From contig NZ_AP018316.1 in assembly GCF_002368115.1 (NCBI RefSeq), positions 1,587,140 through 1,651,139 on the forward strand: 64,000 bases of DNA, given 5' to 3'. Origin of the DNA: Dolichospermum compactum NIES-806 (lineage in GTDB: Bacteria; Cyanobacteriota; Cyanobacteriia; Cyanobacteriales; Nostocaceae). The position numbers and the translations under genes are program-made. The notes under the pieces are model-generated. The model was not told the DNA's origin, ran no database searches, and saw only the letters and a list, made by a program, of their open reading frames with translations. The stretch's first letter is position 1; the number at the start of each line of letters is the position of its first letter. Positions 26,790-36,790 of this stretch are shown here, one piece after another.

Positions 26790-27263
26790 CTATTCATAAC
26801 CCATATCTAGTTCTTGAGCTTGAGCAGTAAGCTCATCAAGAGCTTCCATCCGTAAAGCATCAATTTGATTTTTGTAATTGAGTAGATCCAGATAACGCAC
26901 CCGTCTCCGTGTTCCTACCTTACGGAATGGGATCTCTCCTCCTTCCAATAGTCCTACCAAATAGGGACGAGAAACATTTAAAATATCAGCAGCTTCTTGT
27001 GTTGTGAGTTCTGCGTGTACAGGTATGAAAGTAACAGCATTACCTTTAGCCATTTGTCCCAGTATGTCAACAAGCATCTGAAAAGCCAGTGATGGGATCT
27101 TAACCGTTTGACTTACACCGTCATCTAGCTCAACTTTAATACTATGAAAGGCATCCTTATTCCCTATATAAGCAGCCAAAGTTTGACTACTTTTTTTTGC
27201 TAAAGTAGCATCTTCTTCCGTAGGTACTCCAATCCTGCTAGTTTGATATGTACTGAGTGTCAT
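26790..27263 (-). CDS. Excisionase-type HTH protein, antitoxin-like
   Basis: This 157-residue protein has an acidic N-terminal half and a MerR/excisionase-like helix-turn-helix (ELTTQEAADILNVSRPYLVGLL, then RKVGTRRRVRYLDLLNYK) at about 88-135. Proteins with this layout commonly stand just upstream of a PIN-domain toxin as its antitoxin and autorepressor. Here no toxin follows: the next 460 bp hold only repeats. It is the only leftward gene in the right half of the protease cluster. It may be an orphan antitoxin, or a regulator of its neighbours. Confidence 0.75.
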   Translation of the reverse strand: MTLSTYQTSRIGVPTEEDATLAKKSSQTLAAYIGNKDAFHSIKVELDDGVSQTVKIPSLAFQMLVDILGQMAKGNAVTFIPVHAELTTQEAADILNVSRPYLVGLLEGGEIPFRKVGTRRRVRYLDLLNYKNQIDALRMEALDELTAQAQELDMGYE

Positions 27264-27470
27264 AGATATTAGCCTCGTCTAATATCGAATTGCATTCCAT
27301 TTACCCATTCCTTATGAAAAATATGGATTGCAATTACCATTCACTATATACTAACTCTAATTCAAAATAAACGCAATGAGCGAAATGAGTGAAATAAAAG
27401 TCCGGTTAATGTCCTGACTCCTGTACGGGTTTAGCACTGCTAAACCCGTACTGACTCCTAACTCCATAAT

Positions 27471-27503
27471 TTTGCATATCCTTCCCTTGGTGAGAGATAG
27501 ATG
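27471..27503 (+). promoter_or_regulatory. Cluster element 5, before the subtilase gene
   Basis: TTTTGCATA (GCATA at 27474-27478), TCCTTCCC in the spacer, 14 bases, then AGAGATAGATG from 27493. It lies about 50 bp before the ATG at 27551. Confidence 0.65.
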
Positions 27504-27550
27504 TTTATGTGCAATTCTAGGACAAAAACTCAAAATTAAAGTAAACACTT

Positions 27551-29746
27551 ATGAAACGCATTACATCTAGCATTTTCCTCACCACCTTTATTTTATCCAG
27601 CATGGGTATATTTCCCATCCCACCACAAGCAATTGCACAAACTCAAGAAAATGGTGATTTATTTTACCTTTATAAAGGACAACGCATACTATTAAATCAA
27701 AGACAGGATGCGATCGCTGTTTCTTTTAAACAACTCAGTAGAACCCGTAGTCTGTCCGCTCCTCCTTTATACCTGCAACTTCAACAAGACTTACAAAGCG
27801 GGATTCGTAGCACTACACCACCAAAAGTCACTCCTTTAGGTGAAAATTACGCTCTGATAAATTTGCCTAAAGACATCCAAAATGCTGAAGTTGTTTTACA
27901 GCAACGCATTCAACAACAGCCTTATGTACAAACTACTTTACCAGTTCTTACCCGCAACGAACATCAAGAAATCATTGTTGTACCTAACGAAATTATCCTC
28001 AGCTTTCAATCGCAACTTTCCCAAAGTCAGAGACAAGCAATTTTACAACAAAACAATCTGGAAATTGTCCGTCCCCTACGCTTTAACCGCGATCGCTATC
28101 TCGTAAAATCCACAAGTGCCTCTGGTACAAAAATTCTCAGTGTATCTAATCAACTTAATAGCGTCAAAGGAGTAACATCTGCTACACCTAATTTTATCCA
28201 ATCTTTGACTAACCACAATCTAGAAACTGCTACCAAACAAATCACAAATATGCAGAGAACTGGAGATTGGTTACAGACAACAAAACCAGAAAATACCAAT
28301 CGAAGCAACCCATCTCAAAACAGTTCTCAATCTAGAAGTATTGCTGCAAGAAGTACACCAAAAAGTAATTTATTAGGATTAGCTTGGCATTTAGATAGTA
28401 GACCTTTACAACAATGTTTGCAAGAAAAAATATCAAGTTGGAAGTCCCTACAAACTTGTTTACAGAAACCCATAAATGTCCGTAAAAAATCAGCCGTAAC
28501 TCGTACAGATGTCCGGGTGACAGATGCTTGGAAACGCAGTAACGGTGGACGTGGTGTAGTTGTGGCAGTTTTAGATAGTTTAATTCAGTGGGATCATCCT
28601 GATTTGATCAATAATATTTACACCGTTAAAGCTGCTGATAAATGTCCAGGAGAAGTTCACGGTTGGGATTTTTCCTCTAGCAGTAATAGTTTAGATCCTT
28701 GTAAAAACGGTGATGCTGATACTCGGATTAGTCCCACAGAATTGGCAATTTTGGGGTCAACATTTCAGGATACTTTTCAATTATCTGATGCTAAATTAGT
28801 GCAGCAATATTCTACAGAAGCATTAGAGATAAAACGCAAAAATCCCGATTATTCTTTAGAGCAAATTGCTAACGTTCTGCGTTATGTTTTTCGGACTTAT
28901 AAAGTCGGTGGAGAATTTCATGGTACTTATGTCAGTGGTGCGATCGCTGCCAAACCCCAAAATGGTGAAGGAGTGTTAGGAGTAGCACCCAACGCGCAGA
29001 TTTTACCAGTCCGGTTATTTGGGTTGAATGGTAGTTATAGTCCTGCTGCTTACATTGAAGCTATTGGTTATGCAGCAGACAGGGGTGCAGATATCATTAA
29101 TCTCAGTTTAGGTAGTCTTTTACCAAGTCCGGGAGAAGAAGAGGCGATCGCAGATGTTCTCAAAGCGAACCCGAAATTAGTCATTGTCGCTGCTGCTGGT
29201 AATGAAAACAGGAACAGAGTCACATTTCCTGCTGCTTATCCAGGAGTTATATCCGTTGGTGCAACCAATATTACAGGTAATCGTGCATCCTACAGTAATT
29301 ATGGTGGAGGATTAGATTTAGTAGCACCAGGAGGGGATTTAAATACACCGGGATTATTAGGTGGCATTCCCACCACAGGAGGAACGTCTTTAAATGCCTT
29401 TTGGCAAGGTATACCTAATCCTAGCAGTCGTTGGTCTGCTGTAGTTGATGGCAAAGGTAAATATTGGTGGGTAGAAGGAACATCTTTTGCTTCACCAACA
29501 GTAGCGGGAGTTGTGGCTTTAATGAAGGGGGAAAATAAAGGAATTAGTAGGGAAAGATTGGTGAGTATTTTGAAATCTACAGCTAGTTATCAAGGACTGA
29601 CTATTTCTCGACAAGATGCCGAACTTTATCGTTTACAACGCAGTGAGGGAGAAATTCCCGCATCTGTGAAAGAACAACAATATTTCTTTGGTAAAGGACT
29701 TGTGAATGCTGATGCGGCAGTGCAAGCTGTTAAAAGGAGACGGTGA
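27551..29746 (+). CDS. Secreted subtilisin-like (S8) serine protease
   Basis: This 731-residue protein has a signal peptide (SSIFLTTFILSSMGIFPIPPQAIA). A pro-region of about 240 residues includes the inhibitor-like segment EIILSFQSQLSQSQRQAILQ. The S8 domain follows, with Asp342 (AVLDSLIQWDHPDL), His457 (GEFHGTYVSG), oxyanion Asn in AAAGNENR, and Ser645 (GTSFASPTVAG). The Asp motif is DSL instead of the usual D-S/T-G. A loop of about 90 residues separates Asp and His, longer than in plain subtilisins. It should be exported and self-activated. It lies between two TPR-CHAT genes and carries the cluster promoter element, so it is likely part of the same regulon and could process CHAT proteins. 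Confidence 0.92.
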   Translation: MKRITSSIFLTTFILSSMGIFPIPPQAIAQTQENGDLFYLYKGQRILLNQRQDAIAVSFKQLSRTRSLSAPPLYLQLQQDLQSGIRSTTPPKVTPLGENYALINLPKDIQNAEVVLQQRIQQQPYVQTTLPVLTRNEHQEIIVVPNEIILSFQSQLSQSQRQAILQQNNLEIVRPLRFNRDRYLVKSTSASGTKILSVSNQLNSVKGVTSATPNFIQSLTNHNLETATKQITNMQRTGDWLQTTKPENTNRSNPSQNSSQSRSIAARSTPKSNLLGLAWHLDSRPLQQCLQEKISSWKSLQTCLQKPINVRKKSAVTRTDVRVTDAWKRSNGGRGVVVAVLDSLIQWDHPDLINNIYTVKAADKCPGEVHGWDFSSSSNSLDPCKNGDADTRISPTELAILGSTFQDTFQLSDAKLVQQYSTEALEIKRKNPDYSLEQIANVLRYVFRTYKVGGEFHGTYVSGAIAAKPQNGEGVLGVAPNAQILPVRLFGLNGSYSPAAYIEAIGYAADRGADIINLSLGSLLPSPGEEEAIADVLKANPKLVIVAAAGNENRNRVTFPAAYPGVISVGATNITGNRASYSNYGGGLDLVAPGGDLNTPGLLGGIPTTGGTSLNAFWQGIPNPSSRWSAVVDGKGKYWWVEGTSFASPTVAGVVALMKGENKGISRERLVSILKSTASYQGLTISRQDAELYRLQRSEGEIPASVKEQQYFFGKGLVNADAAVQAVKRRR

Positions 29747-29818
29747 TGGGTGATTGGTGATGGGTGATGGGTGATTGGTGATTGGTAATTGGTAATTGGT
29801 AATTGGTAATTGGTAATT
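29747..29818. repeat. Heptanucleotide tandem repeat after the subtilase gene
   Basis: About ten 7-bp units passing from GGGTGAT through TGGTGAT to TGGTAAT, starting right at the stop codon of the subtilase gene. Confidence 0.9.
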
Positions 29819-29879
29819 ATTTATTTCTCACCATTCCCTATTCAATACTTTTCGGTTAAGCCCAAAATAACGAAACAAC

Positions 29880-29953
29880 GTAGGTTGGGTTCAGGAACGA
29901 AACCCAACATTTACAGGGGTTTGTTGGGTGTCCCCACGGTAAGCCCAACCTAC
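29880..29953. repeat. Dispersed inverted-repeat element (GTAGGTTGGGTT)
   Basis: A 74-bp element with ends GTAGGTTGGGTT and AGCCCAACCTAC. Second full copy of the family at 5309. Confidence 0.65.
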
Positions 29954-29993
29954 AAAAATCTTATTACTTTTTTCAAAGTAGTTCAAAAATCAT

Positions 29994-30076
29994 AGGACTT
30001 ATGCAAAAGTTACGAAAGAATGAACCACGAAGGACACAAAGGAAAGAGGGTTTAAGAGATATTTTGCGTAAGTTCT
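29994..30076. mobile_element. 83-bp MITE with IS701-like ends
   Basis: Ends AGGACTTATGCAA and TTGCGTAAGTTCT match the IS ends with one change each. The inside (ACCACGAAGGACACAAAGG) resembles the sequence before the right-hand end at 61906. Confidence 0.6.
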
Positions 30077-30161
30077 GAATCAAATCTACTCTATCTCAGT
30101 TAAAAGGGATTTTTATGAAACTTAATCTGGTCGCATTTGTGATACAGTTTATTCCTTTATT

Positions 30162-30229
30162 ATGAGGTACATCATCGCCCCCTCATCGCTTGCGGGGAGG
30201 GGGTTGGGGGTGGGGTTCTTGTACCTCAT
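30162..30229. repeat. GC-rich dispersed repeat with ATGAGGTAC ends
   Basis: Ends ATGAGGTAC / GTACCTCAT enclose CCCCCTCATCGCTTGCGGGG and a G-rich run. A second copy is at 54830-54896 and an inverted core at about 20495. Confidence 0.65.
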
Positions 30230-30393
30230 GACATCGGAAAGTGCTGTATTACTAGGAGTACAAGTTCTCCTAATCAAAGTAATTTCAATTATATCTCCCA
30301 CCGAAAAAAATCTGATATTCAAGCAACTTATGAAGGGGTTAGTAAGATCAATATTTGAAAAATTCCATCTGAAAATGATAAGAATAATTTGAT

Positions 30394-30426
30394 TTTGCAT
30401 ATCCTCCAGTAAATGAGAGATATATG
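30394..30426 (+). promoter_or_regulatory. Cluster element 6, before the last TPR-CHAT gene
   Basis: TTTTGCATA (GCATA at 30397-30401), TCCTCC in the spacer, 14 bases, then AGAGATATATG from 30416. It ends about 55 bp before the ATG at 30482. Confidence 0.65.
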
Positions 30427-30481
30427 TTTTCAAGGCATCGGCTCAATTCTGTTTACTCTCTCAGGAATTAGTATAAAATCT

Positions 30482-33400
30482 ATGTCTTATCGTAAAATTC
30501 GGTTAATTGCATTTACCACTTTGATTTTGACGGTTTTACAACCTGCGGTTAATTTACCAGTGTTATTCCAGGTATCACAGGTATTTGCACAAACACCAGC
30601 AGCGCGGAGAGCAGAAGCAGATAGACTATTTCAGCAAGGTATTGAGCAAGATAATAACAGTCAATTTGCAGCAGCTTTGCAGTCTTGGCAACAAGCATTA
30701 ATTATTTATCGTGAAATCAAAAACCGTTATGGTGAGGTACTTGCTTTAGGTTTTCAAGGTGAAGCTTACCTTAAACTGGGAGATAAAGCTAATGCGATCG
30801 CATCTTTCAAACAAGCTTTAGCAATTGCCAAGGAAATCAATAATCAAGAGTTGGAGAAAATTGCTCAGGAACGTCTACAGTTTGCTCAAACCGAAAATGA
30901 CCCTCGTAAAGCAGCAGCAGATAGACTATTACAGCAAGGTTTTGAGCAGTATCAAACCAGTCAATTTACAGCAGCATTACAGTCTTTGCAACAAGCATTG
31001 ATTATTTATCGGCAAATCAAAAACCGTTATGGTGAGGCACGTGCTTTAGGTCTTCAAGGTGAAGCTTACCTTAAACTGGGAGATAAAGCTAATGCGATCG
31101 CATCTTTCAAACAAGCTTTAGCAATTGCCAAGGAAATCAATAATCAAGAGTTGGAGAAAATTGCTCAGGAAGCTCTACAGTTTGCTCAAACTCAAAATGA
31201 CCGTCGTAAAGCAGCAGCAGATAGACTATTACAGCAAGGTGTTGAACAGAATCAAACCAGTCAATTTACAGCAGCATTACAGTCTTTGCAACAAGCATTG
31301 ATCATTTATCGTCAAATCAAAAACCGTTATGGTGAGGGTGCTGCTCTAGGTAATCTGGGAAATGCTTACAATGCACTGGAAGAATACGACAAAGCCATTG
31401 AATACTACACCTCCAGTTTAGCTATTGCCCGTGAAGTCAAAGACCGTAGAGGTGAGGGTCAATCTCTAGGTAATCTGGGAAGTGTTTACCATGCACTGGG
31501 AGATTACACGAAAGCCATTGAATACCACACCTCCAGTTTAGTCATTGCCCGTGAAATTAAAGACCGTAGAGGTGAGGGTACTGCTCTAGGTAATCTGGGA
31601 AGTGCTTACAATGCACTGGGAGAATACACCAAAGCCATTGAATACTATTCCTCCCGTTTACTCATTGCCCGTGAAATCAAAGACCGTTTAGGTGAGGGTA
31701 TTGTTCTAGGTAATCTGGGAAGTGCTTACAATGCACTGGGACAATATACCAAAGCCATTGAATATTACTCCTCCAGTTTAGCCATTGCTCGTGAAATCAA
31801 AGACCGTTTAGGTGAGGGTAATGCTCTAGGTAATCTGGGAGGTGTTGACTATGCACTGGGAGATTACACCAAAGCCATTGAATACCACACCTCCCGTTTA
31901 GCCATTACCCGTGAAATCAAAGACCGTAGAGGTGAGGGTCAATCTCTAGCTAATCTGGGACTTGCTTACACTGCACTGGGAGAATACACGAAAGCCATTG
32001 AATACCTCACCTCTAGTTTAGCCATTGCCCGTGAAATCAAAGACATCCAAGGAGAAGGAAGAAGTTTAAATAATCTAGGATTAGCTTTCTATGAATCTGG
32101 CAACCTCCCACAAGCAGAAACAACTCTCTATACTGGCATTGAAGTATGGGAATCTATCAGAGGAAAATTAGGGAACAATGATAGCTACAAAGTCTCTATT
32201 TTTGAAGAACAAGCTCGCACTTACCGTTTATTACAAAAAGTCCTCATTACTCAGAATAAAACTCATGAAGCTTTAGAAATTTCTGAACGGGGACGTGCTA
32301 GGGCTTTTGTGGAGTTATTGACTTCACGCCTATCTAACACAAATACCAGTCAAACCTCACAACCTGCTGTTGATAAACCCACTATTTCCTTATTACAAAA
32401 AATTGCCAAACAACAAAATGCTACCCTCGTTCAATATTCTATTATCCCTGATACATTCAAAATTGATGGTAAAGAACAAACCAAAGAATCAGAACTTTAT
32501 ATCTGGGTGATTAAACCCACAGGTGAAATTACTTTTCGTAAATCTGATTTAAAACCCCTGTGGCAAAAAGAAAATACCACTCTAGCAAAACTCGTTGATA
32601 ATAGTCGTGAATCTATTGGTGTGACAAGGAGAGGGGGTATTGTAGTTAGTGTAGATCCTAATGCTGCCCCAGTCAAAGGAAGATTTCAAAGACTCCATGA
32701 ATTACTAATTACACCTATTGCGGATCTTTTACCTAAGAAAGATACTGAAAGAGTTGTTTTCATCCCTCAAAGTCAATTATTTCTTGTTCCTTTCCCCGCA
32801 CTGCAAGATGAAAAAGGTAAATATTTAATTGAAAAACATACTATTCTCACTGCTCCATCTATTCAGGTTTTAGATTTAACCCACAAGCGAAAAAACGCCC
32901 TTAAAAAATCAGGAGTTGGTAGGGAAATATTAGTAGTCGGTAATCCTACTATGCCAAAAAATCCTATCACCAATGAACAAGAATCACCTCTCCCTGGTGC
33001 AGAACGGGAAGCGGTAAAAATTGCCGAATTGTTGAAAACTCAAGCGATGACAGGTAATAAAGCTACTAAAACAGCTATTGTCCAAAAAATGCCCACAGCC
33101 AGAATTATTCATTTTGCCACTCATGGCTTCATTGATGATTTTAAAGGATTTGGTGTACCAGGTGCGATCGCATTTGCTCCCAGTGGTGAAGATAATGGTT
33201 TTTTAACATCAGGGGAAATTCTGGATTTAAAACTGAATGCTGAATTGATAGTTCTTAGTGCTTGTGATACGGGACAAGGAGATATTAAAGGTGATGGTGT
33301 GATTGGTTTATCCCGTTCTTTAATTAGTGCTGGTATTCCTAGTATTGTAGTTTCTTTATGGGCTGTTGGTGATGATTCTACATCGTTTTTGATGACGGAG

Positions 33401-33535
33401 TTTTATAAAAATATGGAACAAAAACTTGATAAAGGTACGGCATTAAGACAAGCGATGTTAACAACAATGAAACATAAAAATTATCAAAGTCCTTACCATT
33501 GGGCTGCTTTTACTTTAATTGGTGAGGTTGAATAA
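30482..33535 (+). CDS. Secreted TPR-CHAT protease, paralogue of the 23092 gene
   Basis: This 1017-residue protein has a signal ending near QVSQVFAQ. Three about-90-residue degenerate TPR blocks follow (QQGIEQDNNSQFAAALQSWQQ and repeats), then about eight 40-residue TPR units and a CHAT domain with His881 (HFATHGF) and Cys928 (LSACDTGQG). I chose the ATG at 30482 because it aligns with the paralogue start (MSYRKIRL and MSHRQIRL) and keeps the promoter element outside the gene; a longer frame from 30413 would include that element. The CHAT end is almost identical to the paralogue, with only two residue changes in the last 220, while the TPR array is arranged differently. This points to recent duplication or gene conversion. 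Confidence 0.92.
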   Translation: MSYRKIRLIAFTTLILTVLQPAVNLPVLFQVSQVFAQTPAARRAEADRLFQQGIEQDNNSQFAAALQSWQQALIIYREIKNRYGEVLALGFQGEAYLKLGDKANAIASFKQALAIAKEINNQELEKIAQERLQFAQTENDPRKAAADRLLQQGFEQYQTSQFTAALQSLQQALIIYRQIKNRYGEARALGLQGEAYLKLGDKANAIASFKQALAIAKEINNQELEKIAQEALQFAQTQNDRRKAAADRLLQQGVEQNQTSQFTAALQSLQQALIIYRQIKNRYGEGAALGNLGNAYNALEEYDKAIEYYTSSLAIAREVKDRRGEGQSLGNLGSVYHALGDYTKAIEYHTSSLVIAREIKDRRGEGTALGNLGSAYNALGEYTKAIEYYSSRLLIAREIKDRLGEGIVLGNLGSAYNALGQYTKAIEYYSSSLAIAREIKDRLGEGNALGNLGGVDYALGDYTKAIEYHTSRLAITREIKDRRGEGQSLANLGLAYTALGEYTKAIEYLTSSLAIAREIKDIQGEGRSLNNLGLAFYESGNLPQAETTLYTGIEVWESIRGKLGNNDSYKVSIFEEQARTYRLLQKVLITQNKTHEALEISERGRARAFVELLTSRLSNTNTSQTSQPAVDKPTISLLQKIAKQQNATLVQYSIIPDTFKIDGKEQTKESELYIWVIKPTGEITFRKSDLKPLWQKENTTLAKLVDNSRESIGVTRRGGIVVSVDPNAAPVKGRFQRLHELLITPIADLLPKKDTERVVFIPQSQLFLVPFPALQDEKGKYLIEKHTILTAPSIQVLDLTHKRKNALKKSGVGREILVVGNPTMPKNPITNEQESPLPGAEREAVKIAELLKTQAMTGNKATKTAIVQKMPTARIIHFATHGFIDDFKGFGVPGAIAFAPSGEDNGFLTSGEILDLKLNAELIVLSACDTGQGDIKGDGVIGLSRSLISAGIPSIVVSLWAVGDDSTSFLMTEFYKNMEQKLDKGTALRQAMLTTMKHKNYQSPYHWAAFTLIGEVE

Positions 33536-33677
33536 AGGGTAATTGGTAATTGGTGATTGGTAGGGATAAGATATAGCAATTCTACCTCAATTGTGAGAAA
33601 ATACGCAGATAAAAATCTCTGTTTTATAAGCATTTGAGGCTTGTTTAAATCTCACGGATCAATTAGGATTGCTATAT

Positions 33678-34040
33678 ATGGGTAGACCAGATTTTGAGAA
33701 ATTGCAAGTTTATAGGTTGTCGGAGAAATTAGCAAATGAAATTTGGAGAATAGTTATGCAATGGGATAGCTTTTCTAAAGATACAGTTGGTAGACAAATG
33801 GTGCGTGCAGCAGATAGTATTGGAGCAAATATAGCAGAAGGAAGGGGACGCTATAATTTTCAAGATAATAAACGGTTTATCAGAATTGCTAGAAGTTCTT
33901 TAAATGAAACAATTCATTGGATGAGGTTAGCTTATGTTCGCAAATTATTAACAATAGAACAAGTTAACATTCTCAAACCATTAATAGATGAACTTTCCCC
34001 AAAACTAAACGCCTACTTACAGCACTTCCCAGTGTCATGA
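33678..34040 (+). CDS. Four-helix-bundle protein (23S rRNA intervening-sequence type)
   Basis: This 120-residue soluble protein belongs to the S23/IVP family: FEKLQVYRLSEKLANEIW, RQMVRAADSIGANIAEGRG, and ARSSLNETIHWM. The family forms pentameric four-helix bundles; its function is unclear, and members occur in rRNA intervening sequences or as companions of mobile elements. The ATG at 33678 fits the family start; a TTG nine bases earlier is weaker. It sits between the last TPR-CHAT gene and the caspase gene, with repeats on both sides. It has no obvious link to the proteases and may be a mobile cargo gene. Confidence 0.85.
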   Translation: MGRPDFEKLQVYRLSEKLANEIWRIVMQWDSFSKDTVGRQMVRAADSIGANIAEGRGRYNFQDNKRFIRIARSSLNETIHWMRLAYVRKLLTIEQVNILKPLIDELSPKLNAYLQHFPVS

Positions 34041-34186
34041 GGTACACTATGAACAGGCAAGATGCCTGTGCTACAAAGGTTTTATCATTAACATCTGTAC
34101 CTCATAATAACGGAAACTGCTGTAAATTTTCTTGGCAAAACTAAAGACAACAATTAACACAAATTACCAATCACCCATCAGAGGTT

Positions 34187-34426
34187 GTTTGAAAAGTATT
34201 AGATGAAACCGATAATCTCTAGAAACCTAACCCCCCTTCCCCCCTTCCCTACCCCTCCCTGACCCTCCCCTTGTAGGGGAGGGAAGCGGAAAAACTTTTG
34301 TTAGTTGGAATGGGGGTTTCAAAGCCTCTCCCTAACCCTCTCCTAAAAGGAGAGGGAAAAGGAATAACATTTAATACTGGAGAGGTTTGGAGAGGGGTTT
34401 ATTTATACATTAAAAACTTTTCAAAC
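34187..34426. mobile_element. 240-bp MITE-like element (GTTTGAAAAGT ends)
   Basis: Ends GTTTGAAAAGT and ACTTTTCAAAC are inverted repeats. The inside holds CCCCCC/GGGGGG and CCTCTCC hairpin pairs, with an inserted extra GC-rich stretch compared with the 144-bp copy at 54525. A solo end is at 26541. Confidence 0.65.
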
Positions 34427-34432
34427 ATCCTA

Positions 34433-34492
34433 TCACCAATTACCAATTACCAATTACCAATCACCAATTACCAATTACCAATTACCAATCAC
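34433..34492. repeat. Heptanucleotide tandem repeat (ATTACCA/ATCACCA)
   Basis: About eight 7-bp units (ACCAATT with ACCAATC variants), the reverse-strand form of the TGGTAAT repeats. It ends just before the start region of the caspase gene. Confidence 0.85.
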
Positions 34493-34510
34493 AATAACGA
34501 GAAAAACATC

Positions 34511-36790
34511 ATGTCAAATATCAAACGCCGTCATTTTCTGCAATTAGCTGGTTCTACCTTAGCAACAGTCGGTATCAGCCAATTAGATATAATGCACCAG
34601 GGAGACCGATATGGTCAAGTTCTGGCTCAAAATACATCTCGTAAACTAGCTTTACTGGTGGGAATTAATCAATATTCTGGAACAATTGGAGCTTTAAAAG
34701 GTTGTGTAACTGATGTCCAATTACAACAAGAGTTATTAATTCACCGCTTTGGTTTTAACCCTCAAGATATCCTCACATTGACAGATCAACAAGCTACTCG
34801 TAAAGGTATCCTCACAGCTTTTGAAGAACATTTGATTAACCAAGCAAAACCAGGAGATGTAGTAGTATTTCACTTTTCTGGACATGGTTCAAGAGTCATA
34901 GATCCAGATCGAGATCAACCAGATGGACTCAATAGCACTTTAGTTCCTATAGATAGCAAACTACCAGAAGCATATCGAATTACTGGTGGTGTGGTATCAG
35001 ATATTATGGGACGCACTTTATTTTTACTTATGTCTGCCTTGAAAACAGAAAATGTGACTGTAGTATTAGATTCTTGTCATTCTGGTGGTGGAACAAGGGG
35101 AAATTTGCGGGTGCGATCGCGTTCTGGTGGTGAAGGGCTTAAACCTAGTTCAGTAGAACTTAATTATCAGAAACAATGGTTAGGACGTTTGAATCTATCA
35201 CCAGAAAAGTTTATTGAACTTAGCAAAAAATCAGTAGCTAAGGGAGTTGTTATTGCTAGTGCCAAACGGGATCAATGGGCTGCTGATATGAATTTTAGTG
35301 ACTTCCATGCAGGTGCTTTTACTTATGCTTTAACCCAGTATTTATGGCAACAAACCAATAATCAATCTATCAATAATGCGATCGTCAATGTTGGTCGAAG
35401 TACAGCAGCTTTGGCTTATCAGCAAGGAAACTATCAAAATCCACAAGTAGAATCGAATCTGACCCAAGAAAACACCAACACACCCATTTATTTTACACCC
35501 CAACAAGCAATCTCAGCCGAAGCTGTAATCACTAAGGTCGAAAACAACCAAGTACAATTATGGTTAGGTGGACTAGATTCACAAACTCTAGAAGCATTTA
35601 AAAAAGGCGCTATTTTTACGGCTTTAGATAGTCAAGGTAGTCAACGAGGATTAGTGAAACTAGAGTCACGACAAGGATTGATTGGCCAAGGGAAACTACT
35701 TTCCACAAAGCAGAATTTACAGATACAACCTGGAACATTATTACAAGAACGCATCCGTAGCATTCCCAACAACCTAACTTTAAAAATTGGTATTGATCAA
35801 TCTTTTGATAATAACAATGCCCAGCAAGCAATCAAATTTCTGCAAGCAGTTAATCGTATTGAACCTAAGCGATTAGGCATTTCTGAAGTACAGTACATTT
35901 TTGGGCGTATGACTCAAGCCAAGTATGCAGAATTACAAGAATTACAAAAAAATAGAATCAAAAATCTTCCCCAAGTAGGTAGTTTAGGCTTATTTTTACC
36001 CAGCCAAGATGCGATTCTCCCTGCTTCTTTTGGTGAAACTACAGAAACTATCCAAGAAGCAATAACCAGATTAAAACCGAAATTTAAATCCCTGCTGGCA
36101 GCACGAATTATTAAGCAGGTATTAGGTAATACCAATTCATCACGGCTAAATGTGACTGTTTCCATGAATATTGCTAATAGCCAAAAAATCATTGCTGAAA
36201 CTTTTGCTATTCGTGGTGTTAAGAAAGTTCCCGTAGATTCAAACCCAACCGTACCAGTATCACCTGTCAGGTTTTCTGAGTTAGGGATACCTCAATTAAC
36301 CGTAGGAACACAAATTGCTTTCCAAATAGAAAATAATGAATCTAGTCATCTCTACGTGAGTATTTTAGTGATTGATGCTGAAGGAACAATGACGATTATT
36401 TATCCTAATGATTGGTCAGCTTCAGAAACAGCAGCATTGATCAAGCCAAAACAAAAATTAGTAATTCCTCAAGCTGGTCTTGATGGCTTTAAACTTACCA
36501 TTGGTGAACCCTTGGGCGTTGCCGAAGCACTTGTTATTGCTAGTACCACACCTTTGCAAACTTCCCTAAAAGTATTACAAACAATTGCCAAACGCAGCGG
36601 TCTGAATAAAGGTCCGATGAATGTTAATGATGATCTGTTAGAGGTGACAGATAATTTACTCAATGATTTAGATGCAGGTACTCGTAACAGCGCTGACAGG
36701 GCAACAACCGAACTCCCAGATAATGTTCGTGGTATTGATACGAGTAAACTGGCAGCAATGGCGATCGCTTTTGAAGTTTTGAGGGGTTGA
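34511..36790 (+). CDS. Caspase-like (C14) protease with DUF4384 and twin-arginine leader
   Basis: This 759-residue protein starts with a twin-arginine-like leader (KRRHFLQLAGSTLATVGISQ). The caspase p20-like domain (about 45-320) has LALLVGINQYSG, His125 in FSGHGSR and Cys189 in LDSCHSGG, the intact dyad of prokaryotic metacaspases/orthocaspases. DUF4384 lies in the C-terminal half (TQIAFQIENNESSHLYVSIL...MTIIYPNDW, about 590-690). The ATG at 34511 is chosen because the upstream part of the frame is repeat DNA. It closes the protease cluster. No cluster promoter element was seen before it, so its regulation may differ. It is the third cysteine- or serine-protease type of this locus. Confidence 0.9.
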   Translation: MSNIKRRHFLQLAGSTLATVGISQLDIMHQGDRYGQVLAQNTSRKLALLVGINQYSGTIGALKGCVTDVQLQQELLIHRFGFNPQDILTLTDQQATRKGILTAFEEHLINQAKPGDVVVFHFSGHGSRVIDPDRDQPDGLNSTLVPIDSKLPEAYRITGGVVSDIMGRTLFLLMSALKTENVTVVLDSCHSGGGTRGNLRVRSRSGGEGLKPSSVELNYQKQWLGRLNLSPEKFIELSKKSVAKGVVIASAKRDQWAADMNFSDFHAGAFTYALTQYLWQQTNNQSINNAIVNVGRSTAALAYQQGNYQNPQVESNLTQENTNTPIYFTPQQAISAEAVITKVENNQVQLWLGGLDSQTLEAFKKGAIFTALDSQGSQRGLVKLESRQGLIGQGKLLSTKQNLQIQPGTLLQERIRSIPNNLTLKIGIDQSFDNNNAQQAIKFLQAVNRIEPKRLGISEVQYIFGRMTQAKYAELQELQKNRIKNLPQVGSLGLFLPSQDAILPASFGETTETIQEAITRLKPKFKSLLAARIIKQVLGNTNSSRLNVTVSMNIANSQKIIAETFAIRGVKKVPVDSNPTVPVSPVRFSELGIPQLTVGTQIAFQIENNESSHLYVSILVIDAEGTMTIIYPNDWSASETAALIKPKQKLVIPQAGLDGFKLTIGEPLGVAEALVIASTTPLQTSLKVLQTIAKRSGLNKGPMNVNDDLLEVTDNLLNDLDAGTRNSADRATTELPDNVRGIDTSKLAAMAIAFEVLRG

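Noticed and set aside
30413..30481. Upstream extension of the last TPR-CHAT gene
   Set aside because: It would place the conserved promoter element inside the gene and shift the start away from that of the paralogue; the ATG at 30482 fits better.
34298..34510. Upstream extension of the caspase gene
   Set aside because: This stretch is MITE and heptamer repeat DNA; the twin-arginine leader begins at the ATG at 34511.
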